Part shown: positions 17,796 through 26,273 of the stretch, one piece after another | Layout: each line of letters begins with the position of its first letter | Position numbering within the stretch: position 1 is the stretch's first letter | NCBI GenBank assembly: GCA_035571835.1 | Contig: DATNBU010000040.1 | Coordinates: 34,735-98,734 of the forward strand | Reading direction: 5' to 3' | From: Candidatus Limnocylindrales bacterium | Lineage (GTDB): Bacteria > Desulfobacterota > Binatia > UBA1149 > CAITLU01 | DNA: 64,000 bases | Program-made: the position numbers and the translations under genes | The notes under the pieces: generated by a model | Databases searched by the model: none | The model's input: only the letters and a program-made list of their open reading frames with translations | What the model was told of the DNA's origin: nothing

Positions 17796-18440
17796 CTACT
17801 GTCCCGGCAGAAGTCCCATGATCGCGAGCGGCAATCCGTTGGCACAATCCGCGTCGTTCAGCCGGGCACTGAGATCTTCAGGCGAGTTGGTGCCGGGACA
17901 GTCGGCCGGGACGTCGGGTGGCGTGAACAGGATGACGCTCATGACGTTGATCGGCGAGTCGCCCGTGATGACATTGCCAAGGTCCACGTCCACCTTGCCC
18001 TTGCCGCCCTTGAAATCGATCTTCATGACCGGAACGGCGTAGACGTCGTAGCCGACGAAGATGGCGACGACGAGATAGTCGTCTGCCGAACCGAGGACGC
18101 CGTCGGTCGTCAGCAACTGCCCGTCGGCGCCGGTGACACCCGTAAGCGAGGCCTTGAAGCGGCCATTGCCGGAGATCTGGACTTTGGATTTCGGAGAGAC
18201 CGTGCCGCGGATGCAGTCGGCATTGGTGTCGCAATGCTCGAGTGATCCGGCGCCGCAGATGTTGCAGTCGGAGTTCGTCGAGCAGGAGGCGCCTCCCTCC
18301 AGGCAGTTCCCCGACTGACACGGATTGGCAGTGTCGCAACTGAACGCTGCCGAGACGAGCGAGCCCTTGATGCTGGTCCCACCGGCCCAGGCCGGAGATG
18401 CGAACAGTGCTGCAAGCGCAGCGGCGAGGATGATCTTCAT
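17796..18440 (-). CDS. Secreted protein of unknown function
   Basis: 214 residues from ATG 18440, where a clear signal peptide begins (MKIILAAALAALFASPAWAGG); in-frame codons further upstream look non-coding. The mature part has a Cys-rich segment near residues 38-85 (NPCQSGNCLEGGASC, DCNICGAG, CDTNADCIRG) resembling the short Cys repeats of deltaproteobacterial exported proteins. A beta-rich domain follows (GRFKASLTGVTGADG, VDVDLGNVITGDSPINVMSV). It is divergent from the sulfatase gene across a 233-base region with a long inverted repeat, so the two may be co-regulated. Confidence 0.75.
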   Translation of the reverse strand: MKIILAAALAALFASPAWAGGTSIKGSLVSAAFSCDTANPCQSGNCLEGGASCSTNSDCNICGAGSLEHCDTNADCIRGTVSPKSKVQISGNGRFKASLTGVTGADGQLLTTDGVLGSADDYLVVAIFVGYDVYAVPVMKIDFKGGKGKVDVDLGNVITGDSPINVMSVILFTPPDVPADCPGTNSPEDLSARLNDADCANGLPLAIMGLLPGQ

Positions 18441-18525
18441 GGCTTGTATTCCCTCCGTGGATTCCGGGACCGTAGAAGCGGCCCGGATCGTGGGGTGAAC
18501 GTAGCCGGGAAGTGCCGTCCGAATC

Positions 18526-18619
18526 TCCCAACACTTTCCCAATTCGCCGCGCGTTCTCCGGAAACCGGCGCCAATATCGCCGGCGCTGCGGCGAGGCAGG
18601 AATTGGGAAAGTTCTGGGA
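18526..18619. promoter_or_regulatory. Long inverted repeat in the divergent secreted-protein / sulfatase promoter region
   Basis: Two 20-base arms, 18526-18545 (TCCCAACACTTTCCCAATTC) and 18600-18619, are inverted copies matching at 18 of 20 positions, 54 bases apart. They lie between two genes transcribed away from each other, so a shared regulator binding both arms with DNA looping is more likely than a terminator. I saw no further copy in the window. Confidence 0.6.
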
Positions 18620-18673
18620 TACCCGGAAGGCCTCGTCGGTCTAGCCTCTGTCCAGTTCGAGGAGGAGGCACCC

Positions 18674-20836
18674 ATGAAACTCTGGCATCCGTCCGCATCT
18701 GTCGGTCTTGCGCTCGCGATGGCGATCACGCCGGCCCACGCGGAAAAGAAGGCGCCGGCAACGCCGCACACGCCGAACATCCTGCTCATCGTCATGGACG
18801 ACGTCGGGATCGACCAGATGAAGACCTTCGGTTACGGCGGCGATTCGCCTCCGGCCACGCCGAACATCGAGAACATCGCCGATGCCGGCATTCGCTTCCG
18901 CAATGCGTGGGCGATGCCGGCCTGCACGACGAGCCGCGCCGTCATGTACGACGCCCGCTTTCCGTTCCGCACCAACGTGCTCGGCGCGCTCGGACCGGAC
19001 GACCTCGCGAACTCGATGGTCTCTCCGTACGAGGTCACGACACCGAAGCTGCTCGCGACGCGCGGCTATGACAGCGCACTGTTCGGCAAGAGCCACACGA
19101 CACTTCAAGGCCACGATCCCGCCGGCCTTGCCGGTCCGCACGTGCTCGGCTGGAACTACTTCGCCGGCTGGCTCGATGAGACCGGCGACCCGGCTTCGAT
19201 CGACGTCACGGCCGGCGGCGTCGCTTCACCCGGCAAGATTTATCCGTGCGGCTACGTGCCGAGCTCGAAAGTCGGCGGCGCCGACAGCGGCGCATGCTAC
19301 ATGGCCGACGGCTCGTGCAGCGAGCTCACGACCGAGGGCGGCGTGCCTCCCGGAAGGATCTGCCGCGACCGCGGCGGCATCCTCGATCCGGACAAGAGCT
19401 GCGCAGTGCCCATGCCGGCCTACGTCGACTTCAGCCTGCTGAGCGGGCACTACGTTTCGCCAGTCACGTACAACCAGCCCGATGGTCGAGTCGACGACAT
19501 CCCGTCGACCGATCCGCGCGCGCGCCAGTTCCGAGCCGACTTCGTCGTCGACGAGGCGGTGCGGTGGATCAACTCGCGACCGAAGAACAAGCCGTGGATT
19601 GCGTCGGTCAACTTTGCGTCCGATCACACGCCGCTGATGCAGCCGCCTTACGATGCACCGGTGGAAGGAAACGCCGCGAGCAGCGACATGAACTGCCTCG
19701 CGCCGCAGGCGCAGCAGCCACTGTCGGACATGCTGATCGAATCGATGGACGGCGAGATCGGACGCCTGCTTGTCGACACCGGCCTCGCGCGTCGCGACAA
19801 GAACGGCGGGCTCGTCTACCAGCCGCACGCAACCGACACGATGGTGATCATTCTCGGCGACAACGGAAGCCTTGGCGCAACCGTCAAGACTCCGTTCAAC
19901 GTCGTGCGGTCGAAGGGCACCGCGTACCAGACCGGCGTCTGGGTTCCACTGATCGTCTCCGGCCCGCTGATGCGAGGGCCGGCGCGCAGCAACTCGCACA
20001 TGATCAACGTGGCCGATCTCTATTCCCTGTTCGGCGAGATCGCCGGAATCGACGACGTGCAGGCGGAAGTGCCCCGGCCGCTCGATTCGGAGCGGATGCT
20101 TCCTTACATCATCAACCCGAAGCAGAAGGCGATCCGCAAGTTCAACTTCACGCAGGTCGGCGTGAATCTTCAGGCCAACGGCTCGATCAACGGCCCGTGC
20201 ACGATTTCCGGCACATGCACGCAGATTCCCGTCACCAAAGGCGTGTGCGAAGACAACGGCGGCATCTGGTGGGGCAAGGGGCACGATCCGTCGATCACGC
20301 ACAATCCGGATCCGGACGGGTTCAAGCTGTGCTGCGAGGTCAACAAGTTCGTAATCGACCAGGGCTGCGATCCGCAGGCGCCCGGCTGTCCGTACGGAAT
20401 CACGCCGCTGGTCTCGATCGGAATCCGCGACAAGCATTTCAAGATCGTCAAGAATTCCGTGACGAGCTACGTCTCGCAGGAAGAACCGTGCCGCGACGAC
20501 ACCCAGACCGAGTTCTACACGATCGATGAAGCCGCACCGGCGCCCGATCTCGACGATCCTGGCGACGATCTTCTGACCGGCGTTCTGACGCCGCGCCAGC
20601 AGGCGAGCTACGATGCGCTCTCCGCGAAGCTGACCGAGCTGCTGGCGTCCGAGCCGGCCTGTCCGGGCGACGGCAACATCGATTACGTCGTCGACCAGGA
20701 CGATCTCGACGGCTGGAGCCAGTACAGCCAGGCAGGTCAGTCGAGCGTCTTCGATTTCACGCTCGACGGGCTGACGGACGGTGACGACCAGGCCGTCATC
20801 CAGGCAAATCTCGGAACCGATTGCCGGTTGCCGTAG
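18674..20836 (+). CDS. Exported sulfatase with C-terminal dockerin-like repeats
   Basis: 720 residues from ATG 18674, which follows GAGGAGG and starts a signal peptide (MKLWHPSASVGLALAMAITPAHA). The sulfatase fold is shown by NILLIVMDDVG (metal-binding Asp42/Asp43), the active-site region PACTTSRAVMYD with candidate formylglycine Cys84, and ILGDNGS. The motif reads C-T-T-S-R where CxPxR or CxAxR is usual, so maturation by formylglycine-generating enzyme is plausible but not assured. Residues ~510-600 hold a Cys-rich insertion. The final ~55 residues (CPGDGNIDYVVDQDDLDGW, FDFTLDGLTDGDDQ) form two dockerin-like calcium loops. It probably acts on an extracellular sulfate ester while tethered at the surface. 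Confidence 0.88.
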   Translation: MKLWHPSASVGLALAMAITPAHAEKKAPATPHTPNILLIVMDDVGIDQMKTFGYGGDSPPATPNIENIADAGIRFRNAWAMPACTTSRAVMYDARFPFRTNVLGALGPDDLANSMVSPYEVTTPKLLATRGYDSALFGKSHTTLQGHDPAGLAGPHVLGWNYFAGWLDETGDPASIDVTAGGVASPGKIYPCGYVPSSKVGGADSGACYMADGSCSELTTEGGVPPGRICRDRGGILDPDKSCAVPMPAYVDFSLLSGHYVSPVTYNQPDGRVDDIPSTDPRARQFRADFVVDEAVRWINSRPKNKPWIASVNFASDHTPLMQPPYDAPVEGNAASSDMNCLAPQAQQPLSDMLIESMDGEIGRLLVDTGLARRDKNGGLVYQPHATDTMVIILGDNGSLGATVKTPFNVVRSKGTAYQTGVWVPLIVSGPLMRGPARSNSHMINVADLYSLFGEIAGIDDVQAEVPRPLDSERMLPYIINPKQKAIRKFNFTQVGVNLQANGSINGPCTISGTCTQIPVTKGVCEDNGGIWWGKGHDPSITHNPDPDGFKLCCEVNKFVIDQGCDPQAPGCPYGITPLVSIGIRDKHFKIVKNSVTSYVSQEEPCRDDTQTEFYTIDEAAPAPDLDDPGDDLLTGVLTPRQQASYDALSAKLTELLASEPACPGDGNIDYVVDQDDLDGWSQYSQAGQSSVFDFTLDGLTDGDDQAVIQANLGTDCRLP

Positions 20837-20929
20837 CGATGTTCGCGCCGAAGCGGTCGCGGCGGAGCCGGGGCAGCAACGCCCGCACGTTGCCTGGCCT
20901 TGTGGCGGGTGCGATACGCTACGGCTCGC

Positions 20930-23900
20930 ATGCCGCCGCAGCCTGGTCAGAGCGTCGTTCGCTTCGGTTCGTTTCGCGTCGACATGGCGAACGAGCGGCT
21001 CTGGAACGGCTCCGACCCCGTCACGCTTCGGCCGAAAACCTGGCAGGTTCTGCGACATCTCGTCGAACATGCCGACCGGCTCGTCAGCAAGCATGAGCTT
21101 CTCGACGCGGTGTGGACCGACGTGGCCGTCGAAGAGAAAGCCGTCAATACCTGCATCGGCGAGATTCGTACGGCGCTAGGCGACAGCTCGCGCCGCCCGC
21201 GGTTCATCGAGACGGTGCAGCGGCGCGGCTTTCGTTTCCTTGCGTCGCCGAGCGTGGATGCGGCCGACGGAACGGGGACGGGGCAACACGTGCGGCCGGC
21301 GTTCATCGGGCGCTCGCACGAGCTCGGATCACTGCTGGCGCGACTTCGCGGCGGCGCGGGAAATGCGACGGTCACCGTGGTTCGCGGAGCAGCGGGCATC
21401 GGCAAGAGCCGCCTCGTCCGCGAGGCGACGGAGCGCGCCGGCGTGCGCACCCTGGTCGGGCAATGCATCGAAGGCGGCGGCATTCCGTATCTGCCGTGGG
21501 TCGAGATGATCCATCAGCATCTGCGCACGCGTTCGTCGACGGAGACGGCAGTAACCCCGGCGGCTGCCGAGCTCCAGCGCCTGATCCCGGGACTGCAGCC
21601 GGATTCGGGCGATCCGCTGCCGGCGACGACGGATCCGGAGCTCGCGCGGCTGCGATTGTTCGAAGCGCTCGCGGCATTCTTCGAGTCTGCTTCGCGCGAC
21701 GGCCCCGTGGTGCTCGTGCTCGAAGACGTCCACTGGATCGACGCGTCTTCGCTGCATGCGCTGCAGGCGCTGGTGCCTCGGCTCGCCGCGAGCACCGTGC
21801 AACTGGTCGCAACGCTGCGTGACGAGGACGCCGAGCCCGGGTCCGCGGTGCGAAACGCCCTCGAAGCGTTGCGCCGGCGCGCCATCGTCGTCGAGGTGCC
21901 GCTGCGCGGGCTGGCCGCGAGCGAGACGCGTGAGCTGGTCGCCGATCTTGCCGGCCCACTGATTCCTCCTGCATTTGTCGCGCGGATTGCCGACAGCAGC
22001 GAAGGCAGTCCGTTCTTCGTCGAGGAGATCCTCCGTCACTATGGCCAGGACGCGACGCGCGAGGCCGGCGATGGTGATGCGGGCCCTGCCGACCTCCACC
22101 TTCCCGACAATGTCATCGAGATTTTCGAGCGCAGGATTCGCCACCTTTCGCCCGCGGCCCGGCGTCTCGTCGACGCAATCGCCGTCTGCGGTCGCGACTG
22201 CGAGGAGCCGCTGCTCGAGCTTGCCCTCGACATGCAGGACGCCCGGCTTGCCGCTGCGGCCAGCGAAGCCATCGATCTCAGGATCCTGCGTGAAAATCCC
22301 GGGAGCCCCGGCCGTTACGGATTCGTGCATGCGCTGATGTCGGTGGCGCTGCGCCAGCGTCTCGCACCGCCTCGTCTTCGCGAGCTTCACGCGAGCATCG
22401 CGGACGCCGTGATCGCGACCAGGGCCGACGCCGGCGAGCGTGCCGCCGAAGTCGCCCGTCATCTCGAGCGCGCCGTGCCGAAAGTGCCGGCCATGCGCGC
22501 GATCGGCGCACTCCTCGAGGCTTCCGAGCATGCGGCGCACGGGCTCGCTTACGAAGACGCCATCGAGCATTGCGAGCGGGCGCTGTCGCTCGCACGTGCG
22601 GCAGCAACCGGAACGAACGAGCATCGCTGTCTGCCCGAGCTCCTGGTGCGTTACGCTGAGGCACTTCAGAAAATTGGCCAGGCCGAAAACGTGGCGGCAG
22701 CGTTTCGTGATGCTGCCGCCGTCGCCCGTCAGGCCGCAGAGCCGCAGTGGCTCGCGCGTGCGGCGCTCGGCATGGCGACGATCTGGGACTTCGAGGCCCC
22801 GGACGTTCGCGGTTACCTCGAGGACGCACTCGAATGTCTCGGCAACGACGCCGCGCCGCTGCGCGCGCGTCTGCTCGCGCGGCTGTCCGTCGTGCTCTAC
22901 CCGCACGCCGGCACGCGGCCGCGATGCGAATCGTTGAGTACGCAGGCCGTCGAGCTCGCACGAAGCGTCGGCGATGCCACGCTGCTCGCGCAGACTCTCG
23001 TCGATTGGCTCGCGGGGCAGTGGTATCTCGACAACCTCGCCGCGCAGGACGCCGTCAGCGAGGAGCTGATCGATGTAGCAGGGCGCAGCGGGGACGGTGC
23101 GCTGCTGGCCACGGCGCACGGCTGGCGCGTGGTGATCGCGCTGTGCCGCGGAGAGATCGACCGTGCCGAAGCGCACTGCGAGGCGCTGTGCGATCTCGCG
23201 CAGCGCCTCGGACAGCCGACCTATCGATGGTGCGGCCTGTATCTGTCGGCGACGCTGGCGCTGCTGCATGGCCGGCTCGACGCTGCAGAGCGCTTCGCGA
23301 CCGAGGCATTCGACATCGGACGCACCGCCAGCCCGCAATCGGCAACCATCGTCTATTTCACGCAGATGGTCTCGATCCGTCGCGAGCAGAACCGGATCGG
23401 CGAGCTGCTCCCGATGCTGGAACAGAACCCGGCGAGCATGAGCAGCGACGCGCTCGCCTGGAATCTTCCGCACTTCTACATGGAAGCCGATCGCGTCGAA
23501 GACGCGGCTTCGGCATTCGCGCGTGCGTGTTCACTCGGCTTCGACGCGATGCCGGGCGAGAATTCGCGCAATCGCCGGCTGCTCACGCTCGGCGCCATGT
23601 CGCTGGCGTGCGCCGCGCTCGGCGACAAGGCCGCGGCGGCCCCTCTGTACGAGATCGTGCGCCTGGAGTCGCATCGATGGGCCGTGGCCGGTTTCGGTGC
23701 GGTCAACTACGGGATGGTCGAGAACGGCGCCGGAGCGCTTGCGGCGTGCCTCGGCGATTACGAAGCGGCGGTCGGACATTTCGAACGCGCCATTGCCGAG
23801 TATGAGCGCAAGAACGTCCCGATCGCGCTTGCGCGGGCATGCTGTCTTTACGCCGATGCATTGCTGCGCCGCGGATCGCCGGGCGACCCGCAGCAGGCGT

Positions 23901-24001
23901 CAGCGCTGCTTCAGCGTGCAGAGCTGCTTGCCGACGAGCTCGGGCTCGTTCGCGTGCGCGAGATGGCAAGGCGCGTGCGCGACGGCGCTTCGCGTCCGTA
24001 G
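20930..24001 (+). CDS. Winged-helix / AAA+ ATPase transcriptional regulator with TPR-rich C-terminus
   Basis: 1023 residues from ATG 20930 (MPPQPGQSVVRFGSFRVD); the ten residues before it in the open frame look non-coding. An OmpR-type winged helix spans ~10-105 (RPKTWQVLRHLVE, QRRGFRFLASP). The ATPase domain begins FIGRSHELGSLLARL, with Walker A GAAGIGKS at ~153-160 and Walker B LVLEDVHWID at ~262. Residues ~480-1023 are helical TPR-like repeats (YEDAIEHCERALSLARAAA, DYEAAVGHFERAIAEYE). It is a paralogue of the gene at 1-2776. Lying 93 bases after the dockerin-tagged sulfatase, it may control exported-protein genes; its signal is unknown. Confidence 0.9.
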   Translation: MPPQPGQSVVRFGSFRVDMANERLWNGSDPVTLRPKTWQVLRHLVEHADRLVSKHELLDAVWTDVAVEEKAVNTCIGEIRTALGDSSRRPRFIETVQRRGFRFLASPSVDAADGTGTGQHVRPAFIGRSHELGSLLARLRGGAGNATVTVVRGAAGIGKSRLVREATERAGVRTLVGQCIEGGGIPYLPWVEMIHQHLRTRSSTETAVTPAAAELQRLIPGLQPDSGDPLPATTDPELARLRLFEALAAFFESASRDGPVVLVLEDVHWIDASSLHALQALVPRLAASTVQLVATLRDEDAEPGSAVRNALEALRRRAIVVEVPLRGLAASETRELVADLAGPLIPPAFVARIADSSEGSPFFVEEILRHYGQDATREAGDGDAGPADLHLPDNVIEIFERRIRHLSPAARRLVDAIAVCGRDCEEPLLELALDMQDARLAAAASEAIDLRILRENPGSPGRYGFVHALMSVALRQRLAPPRLRELHASIADAVIATRADAGERAAEVARHLERAVPKVPAMRAIGALLEASEHAAHGLAYEDAIEHCERALSLARAAATGTNEHRCLPELLVRYAEALQKIGQAENVAAAFRDAAAVARQAAEPQWLARAALGMATIWDFEAPDVRGYLEDALECLGNDAAPLRARLLARLSVVLYPHAGTRPRCESLSTQAVELARSVGDATLLAQTLVDWLAGQWYLDNLAAQDAVSEELIDVAGRSGDGALLATAHGWRVVIALCRGEIDRAEAHCEALCDLAQRLGQPTYRWCGLYLSATLALLHGRLDAAERFATEAFDIGRTASPQSATIVYFTQMVSIRREQNRIGELLPMLEQNPASMSSDALAWNLPHFYMEADRVEDAASAFARACSLGFDAMPGENSRNRRLLTLGAMSLACAALGDKAAAAPLYEIVRLESHRWAVAGFGAVNYGMVENGAGALAACLGDYEAAVGHFERAIAEYERKNVPIALARACCLYADALLRRGSPGDPQQASALLQRAELLADELGLVRVREMARRVRDGASRP

Positions 24002-24407
24002 CGGATCCAGCAGTCCACGCGATCGGCGTACCGACCGGTCGATGGCGCACGATGTCGATCTGATGCTTGCGCAGGACGTCCATCGTGACCTTGCGCGTGT
24101 TCTCGTTCGTGCCCGCCCGTCTGCGTGGTGCGGGAAGAAATCCTCTGTAAATGGAGCACAAGCGTGGGAAAGGGTGCGGGATGATTTCCCGCATACTGCG
24201 GTAACTTCGCGCACCACTTGAAACACGGCCCAACCCGTACGGGTAGGCCGCGAGGTCACTCCATTGCATCTGTGAAGCCAAATGCCCACTTCGATGAGGG
24301 GTGTGCTTGTCGAATTCGCCCCCGGACGCTCTTTTGGCCTCGCAATGGCGCACGATTTGCAATGTCGGGAACGGGGAACGCGACTCAACTGCTGGGGGAA
24401 CGGAAAG
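24002..24407 (+). promoter_or_regulatory. 406-base leader of the hsp20 gene: possible heat-shock promoter and a palindrome
   Basis: I find no supportable gene here. CTTGAAA at 24217-24223 matches the sigma-32 -35 box, and CCCGTACG about 10 bases later is a partial -10 match. The perfect 12-base palindrome ACCCGTACGGGT (24233-24244) overlaps it. If transcription starts nearby, the hsp20 mRNA has a ~160-base leader ending in a G-rich ribosome site (GGGGGAACGGAAAG), with a CCCCC run near 24319 that could pair with it. No CIRCE element is visible. Confidence 0.3.
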
Positions 24408-24923
24408 ATGAGCAGCAAGATCGACACGACCGGAACGATGGAAGGTGCGCAGGAGCTGGCGCTTCAGGAAGTGGAGAGGACGGCGGGGGATCGTCCGGTC
24501 GCTGTGCATGACGAATTGCTGCTCGAGTCGCAGGGCGCTTCGCTCGACGGACGCGAAGGGGATCGCGTCCGGCCGAGCGACTGCTCGAGCATCGCTGCGA
24601 TTGTCTCGCCGCCTGCGGACATCGCAGAGACCGACGAGGTGGTGCTGTTCAGCATCGAGCTGCCGGGGATGAGCGAGAAAGATGTCGAGGTCCAGATCAG
24701 TCCCGACCTGCTGGTGATTCGCGGGGTGCGGCGGTCAGACGATCCGGGGATCACGCTCTGGCACCTGCGCGAACGCTCGACCGCCATCGTCGAGCGAATG
24801 ATCCTCATTCCGGACGGCGTCGATACCGAGGACTGGTCGATGCAGTTCCGCGACGGCGTTCTTACCGTGCGCATGGCGAAATCCTGCCGGCAGAGAAAGA
24901 AGCGGCGCGTTTACGCTTCGTAA
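24408..24923 (+). CDS. Hsp20 / alpha-crystallin family small heat-shock protein
   Basis: 171 residues from ATG 24408, preceded by a G-rich ribosome site; an upstream in-frame start at 24282 adds non-family sequence. The alpha-crystallin domain spans ~65-165: PPADIAETDEVVLFSIELPGMSEKDVEVQ, then LLVIRGVRR and the closing MQFRDGVLTVRMAK (the family's GVLTI-type edge). Small Hsps bind unfolding proteins without ATP in the cytosol. The N-terminal ~60 residues are variable, as usual. The C-terminal IxI motif is absent; the tail is Arg/Lys-rich (RQRKKRRVYAS), which may alter oligomer formation. Confidence 0.88.
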   Translation: MSSKIDTTGTMEGAQELALQEVERTAGDRPVAVHDELLLESQGASLDGREGDRVRPSDCSSIAAIVSPPADIAETDEVVLFSIELPGMSEKDVEVQISPDLLVIRGVRRSDDPGITLWHLRERSTAIVERMILIPDGVDTEDWSMQFRDGVLTVRMAKSCRQRKKRRVYAS

Positions 24924-24935
24924 ACACCTTCGGTT

Positions 24936-24980
24936 TCGAACGCGGGCGTCCGGCCAAGGGGGGCGGACGCCCGCGTTCGA
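24936..24980 (+). terminator. Strong hairpin after hsp20
   Basis: A perfect 17-bp stem (TCGAACGCGGGCGTCCG and its complement) with an 11-base loop starts 13 bases after the hsp20 stop. No T-run follows, but the length and position suit a terminator or 3'-end protector. Confidence 0.6.
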
Positions 24981-25218
24981 GCCGCAAGCCGACGAGCGCT
25001 GCGTGTCATGACGCTGCCTCGGCGCGGGACTATCGTTGCGCGCCGGCATCTCCTGCGATAGCTCCGAGCCATCGATCCGGGCCTCGCGGCCTTCGTCTGC
25101 GTGACTTCCATCGAAGCGCTGCGCAGACGGCGGTTGCGCATCGCCCGGACGTACTCTCGGACAAAGCGGTGGGAATGCTCGTCGACGAAGCCACGCGCCT
25201 GGTAGTCGGGTATCCGCG

Positions 25219-25554
25219 ATGAAGGGTAGCCTGGGGATTTGTCTCGTTGCTGCCCTGCTGCTTGCCGGCTGTACAGCGACCGTTGCGCAAAAGCCGGTCC
25301 GCCCGGAAAGCAGCCGCGTCGAAAAAGCCCCGATCAAACCGGCGCCGGTGATTCCGCGCGCCGAGCACTGCGGGCCGGCGATGGATACGAAGGTGTGGAA
25401 GGTCCAGTGCTCGCAAGGAGACCTCGCCATGATGTGCCGGAAGTCGGATCCGACCGACCGCCGCTGCGCCTACAAGCGGTCGGGCAAGTATCGATGGACT
25501 TACGGCTCCTACTGCCACCGATCGCTGGCCTGCTACAAGCGGGCTTGCCGCTGA
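25219..25554 (+). CDS. Small cysteine-containing lipoprotein
   Basis: 111 residues. The lipoprotein signal MKGSLGICLVAALLLAGC has the lipobox LLAGC. A Pro-rich spacer (~25-50) precedes a compact C-terminal domain with seven cysteines (HCGPAMDTKVWKVQCS, MMCRKSDPTDRRCAYKRS, YCHRSLACYKRACR), probably disulfide-bonded. No family is recognised. The ~295 bases upstream hold only the hsp20 hairpin and sequence in which I see no gene. The next gene starts 48 bases downstream and may be cotranscribed. Confidence 0.75.
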   Translation: MKGSLGICLVAALLLAGCTATVAQKPVRPESSRVEKAPIKPAPVIPRAEHCGPAMDTKVWKVQCSQGDLAMMCRKSDPTDRRCAYKRSGKYRWTYGSYCHRSLACYKRACR

Positions 25555-25601
25555 GCGGCGATCCTTCGCCTCGAGCGCGCGCCCGTCCTAGATTTCGCCG
25601 C

Positions 25602-26273
25602 GTGGAACAACAGAAGAAGAGTCTTTACTTCGAAGCGGCGACGATGCCGGCATCCGGCGCGTGGGCGCAGAAACGACGCCTCGCCGCCAATCTGCGAATC
25701 ATCATCGACCGGCTGGTTACGAGCGATGCGCCCGAGGAACAGCTTGCCCGCGCCGCCGATGCCGCCGCGAGCTTTGCCGAATCGCTCGCCGGGCATCCGC
25801 ATCGCCAGCGAATGTGGGGTTTTGCCGAAAGCGCGAACGCCGGCGTGGGAGCGTTCTTCGACCAGAGCCCGCTCATCGGCCTGTCGAACCCATTGGCACC
25901 GCCGATGACACTCGAAGCCCGGGGAGATCGCGTGTACGGAGAAGTCTGCTTCGGTTCTGCCTACGAGGGGCCGCCCGGCCATGTGCACGGCGGCTTCGTT
26001 GCGGCTGCGTTCGATGAGCTTCTTGGCTTCACGCAGTCGCTCACCGGCAATCCCGGCATGACGGCGAGTCTCACCGTGCGTTATCGCCGGCCGACGCCTT
26101 TGCACGTGACCCTTCGTTTCGATGCGGGAGTCGATCGCGTGGACGGTCGCAAGATCTACGCGTCCGGTCGAGTCCTCTCCGGCGAAACCGTCACGGCGGA
26201 GGCCGACGCCCTGTTCGTTTCTGTCGATCCCGAACGTTTCCAGGCGCTGATCGACGAGGTCCGGACGCGATGA
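25602..26273 (+). CDS. PaaI-type hotdog thioesterase family protein
   Basis: 223 residues from GTG 25602 (an ATG at 25644 is the alternative). The hotdog domain is at ~105-220, with the active-site helix GPPGHVHGGFVAAAFDELLG, where HGG followed by an acidic residue is the PaaI signature, and strands TASLTVRYRRPTPL and KIYASGRVLSGETVTAEA. The N-terminal ~90 residues are helical and family-specific. Such enzymes hydrolyse acyl-CoA thioesters; the substrate is unknown. The stop overlaps the next gene's ATG (ATGA), tying it to the acetyltransferase. Confidence 0.85.
   Translation: MEQQKKSLYFEAATMPASGAWAQKRRLAANLRIIIDRLVTSDAPEEQLARAADAAASFAESLAGHPHRQRMWGFAESANAGVGAFFDQSPLIGLSNPLAPPMTLEARGDRVYGEVCFGSAYEGPPGHVHGGFVAAAFDELLGFTQSLTGNPGMTASLTVRYRRPTPLHVTLRFDAGVDRVDGRKIYASGRVLSGETVTAEADALFVSVDPERFQALIDEVRTR

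Noticed and set aside
19226..21094. 622-codon minus-strand frame
   Set aside because: It is antisense to the sulfatase and the start of the regulator; no recognisable domain.
21329..23473. 714-codon minus-strand frame
   Set aside because: It is antisense to the large regulator at 20930, which shows clear domain structure.
24002..24160. Minus-strand peptide reading GTNENTRKVTMDVLRKHQID
   Set aside because: It looked protein-like and was compared with HicA/YcfA patterns, but the match is not convincing and no start site is present.
24911..25141. 76-codon minus-strand frame between hsp20 and the lipoprotein
   Set aside because: Arg-rich, no ribosome site, and it includes the hsp20 hairpin; it looks like chance.
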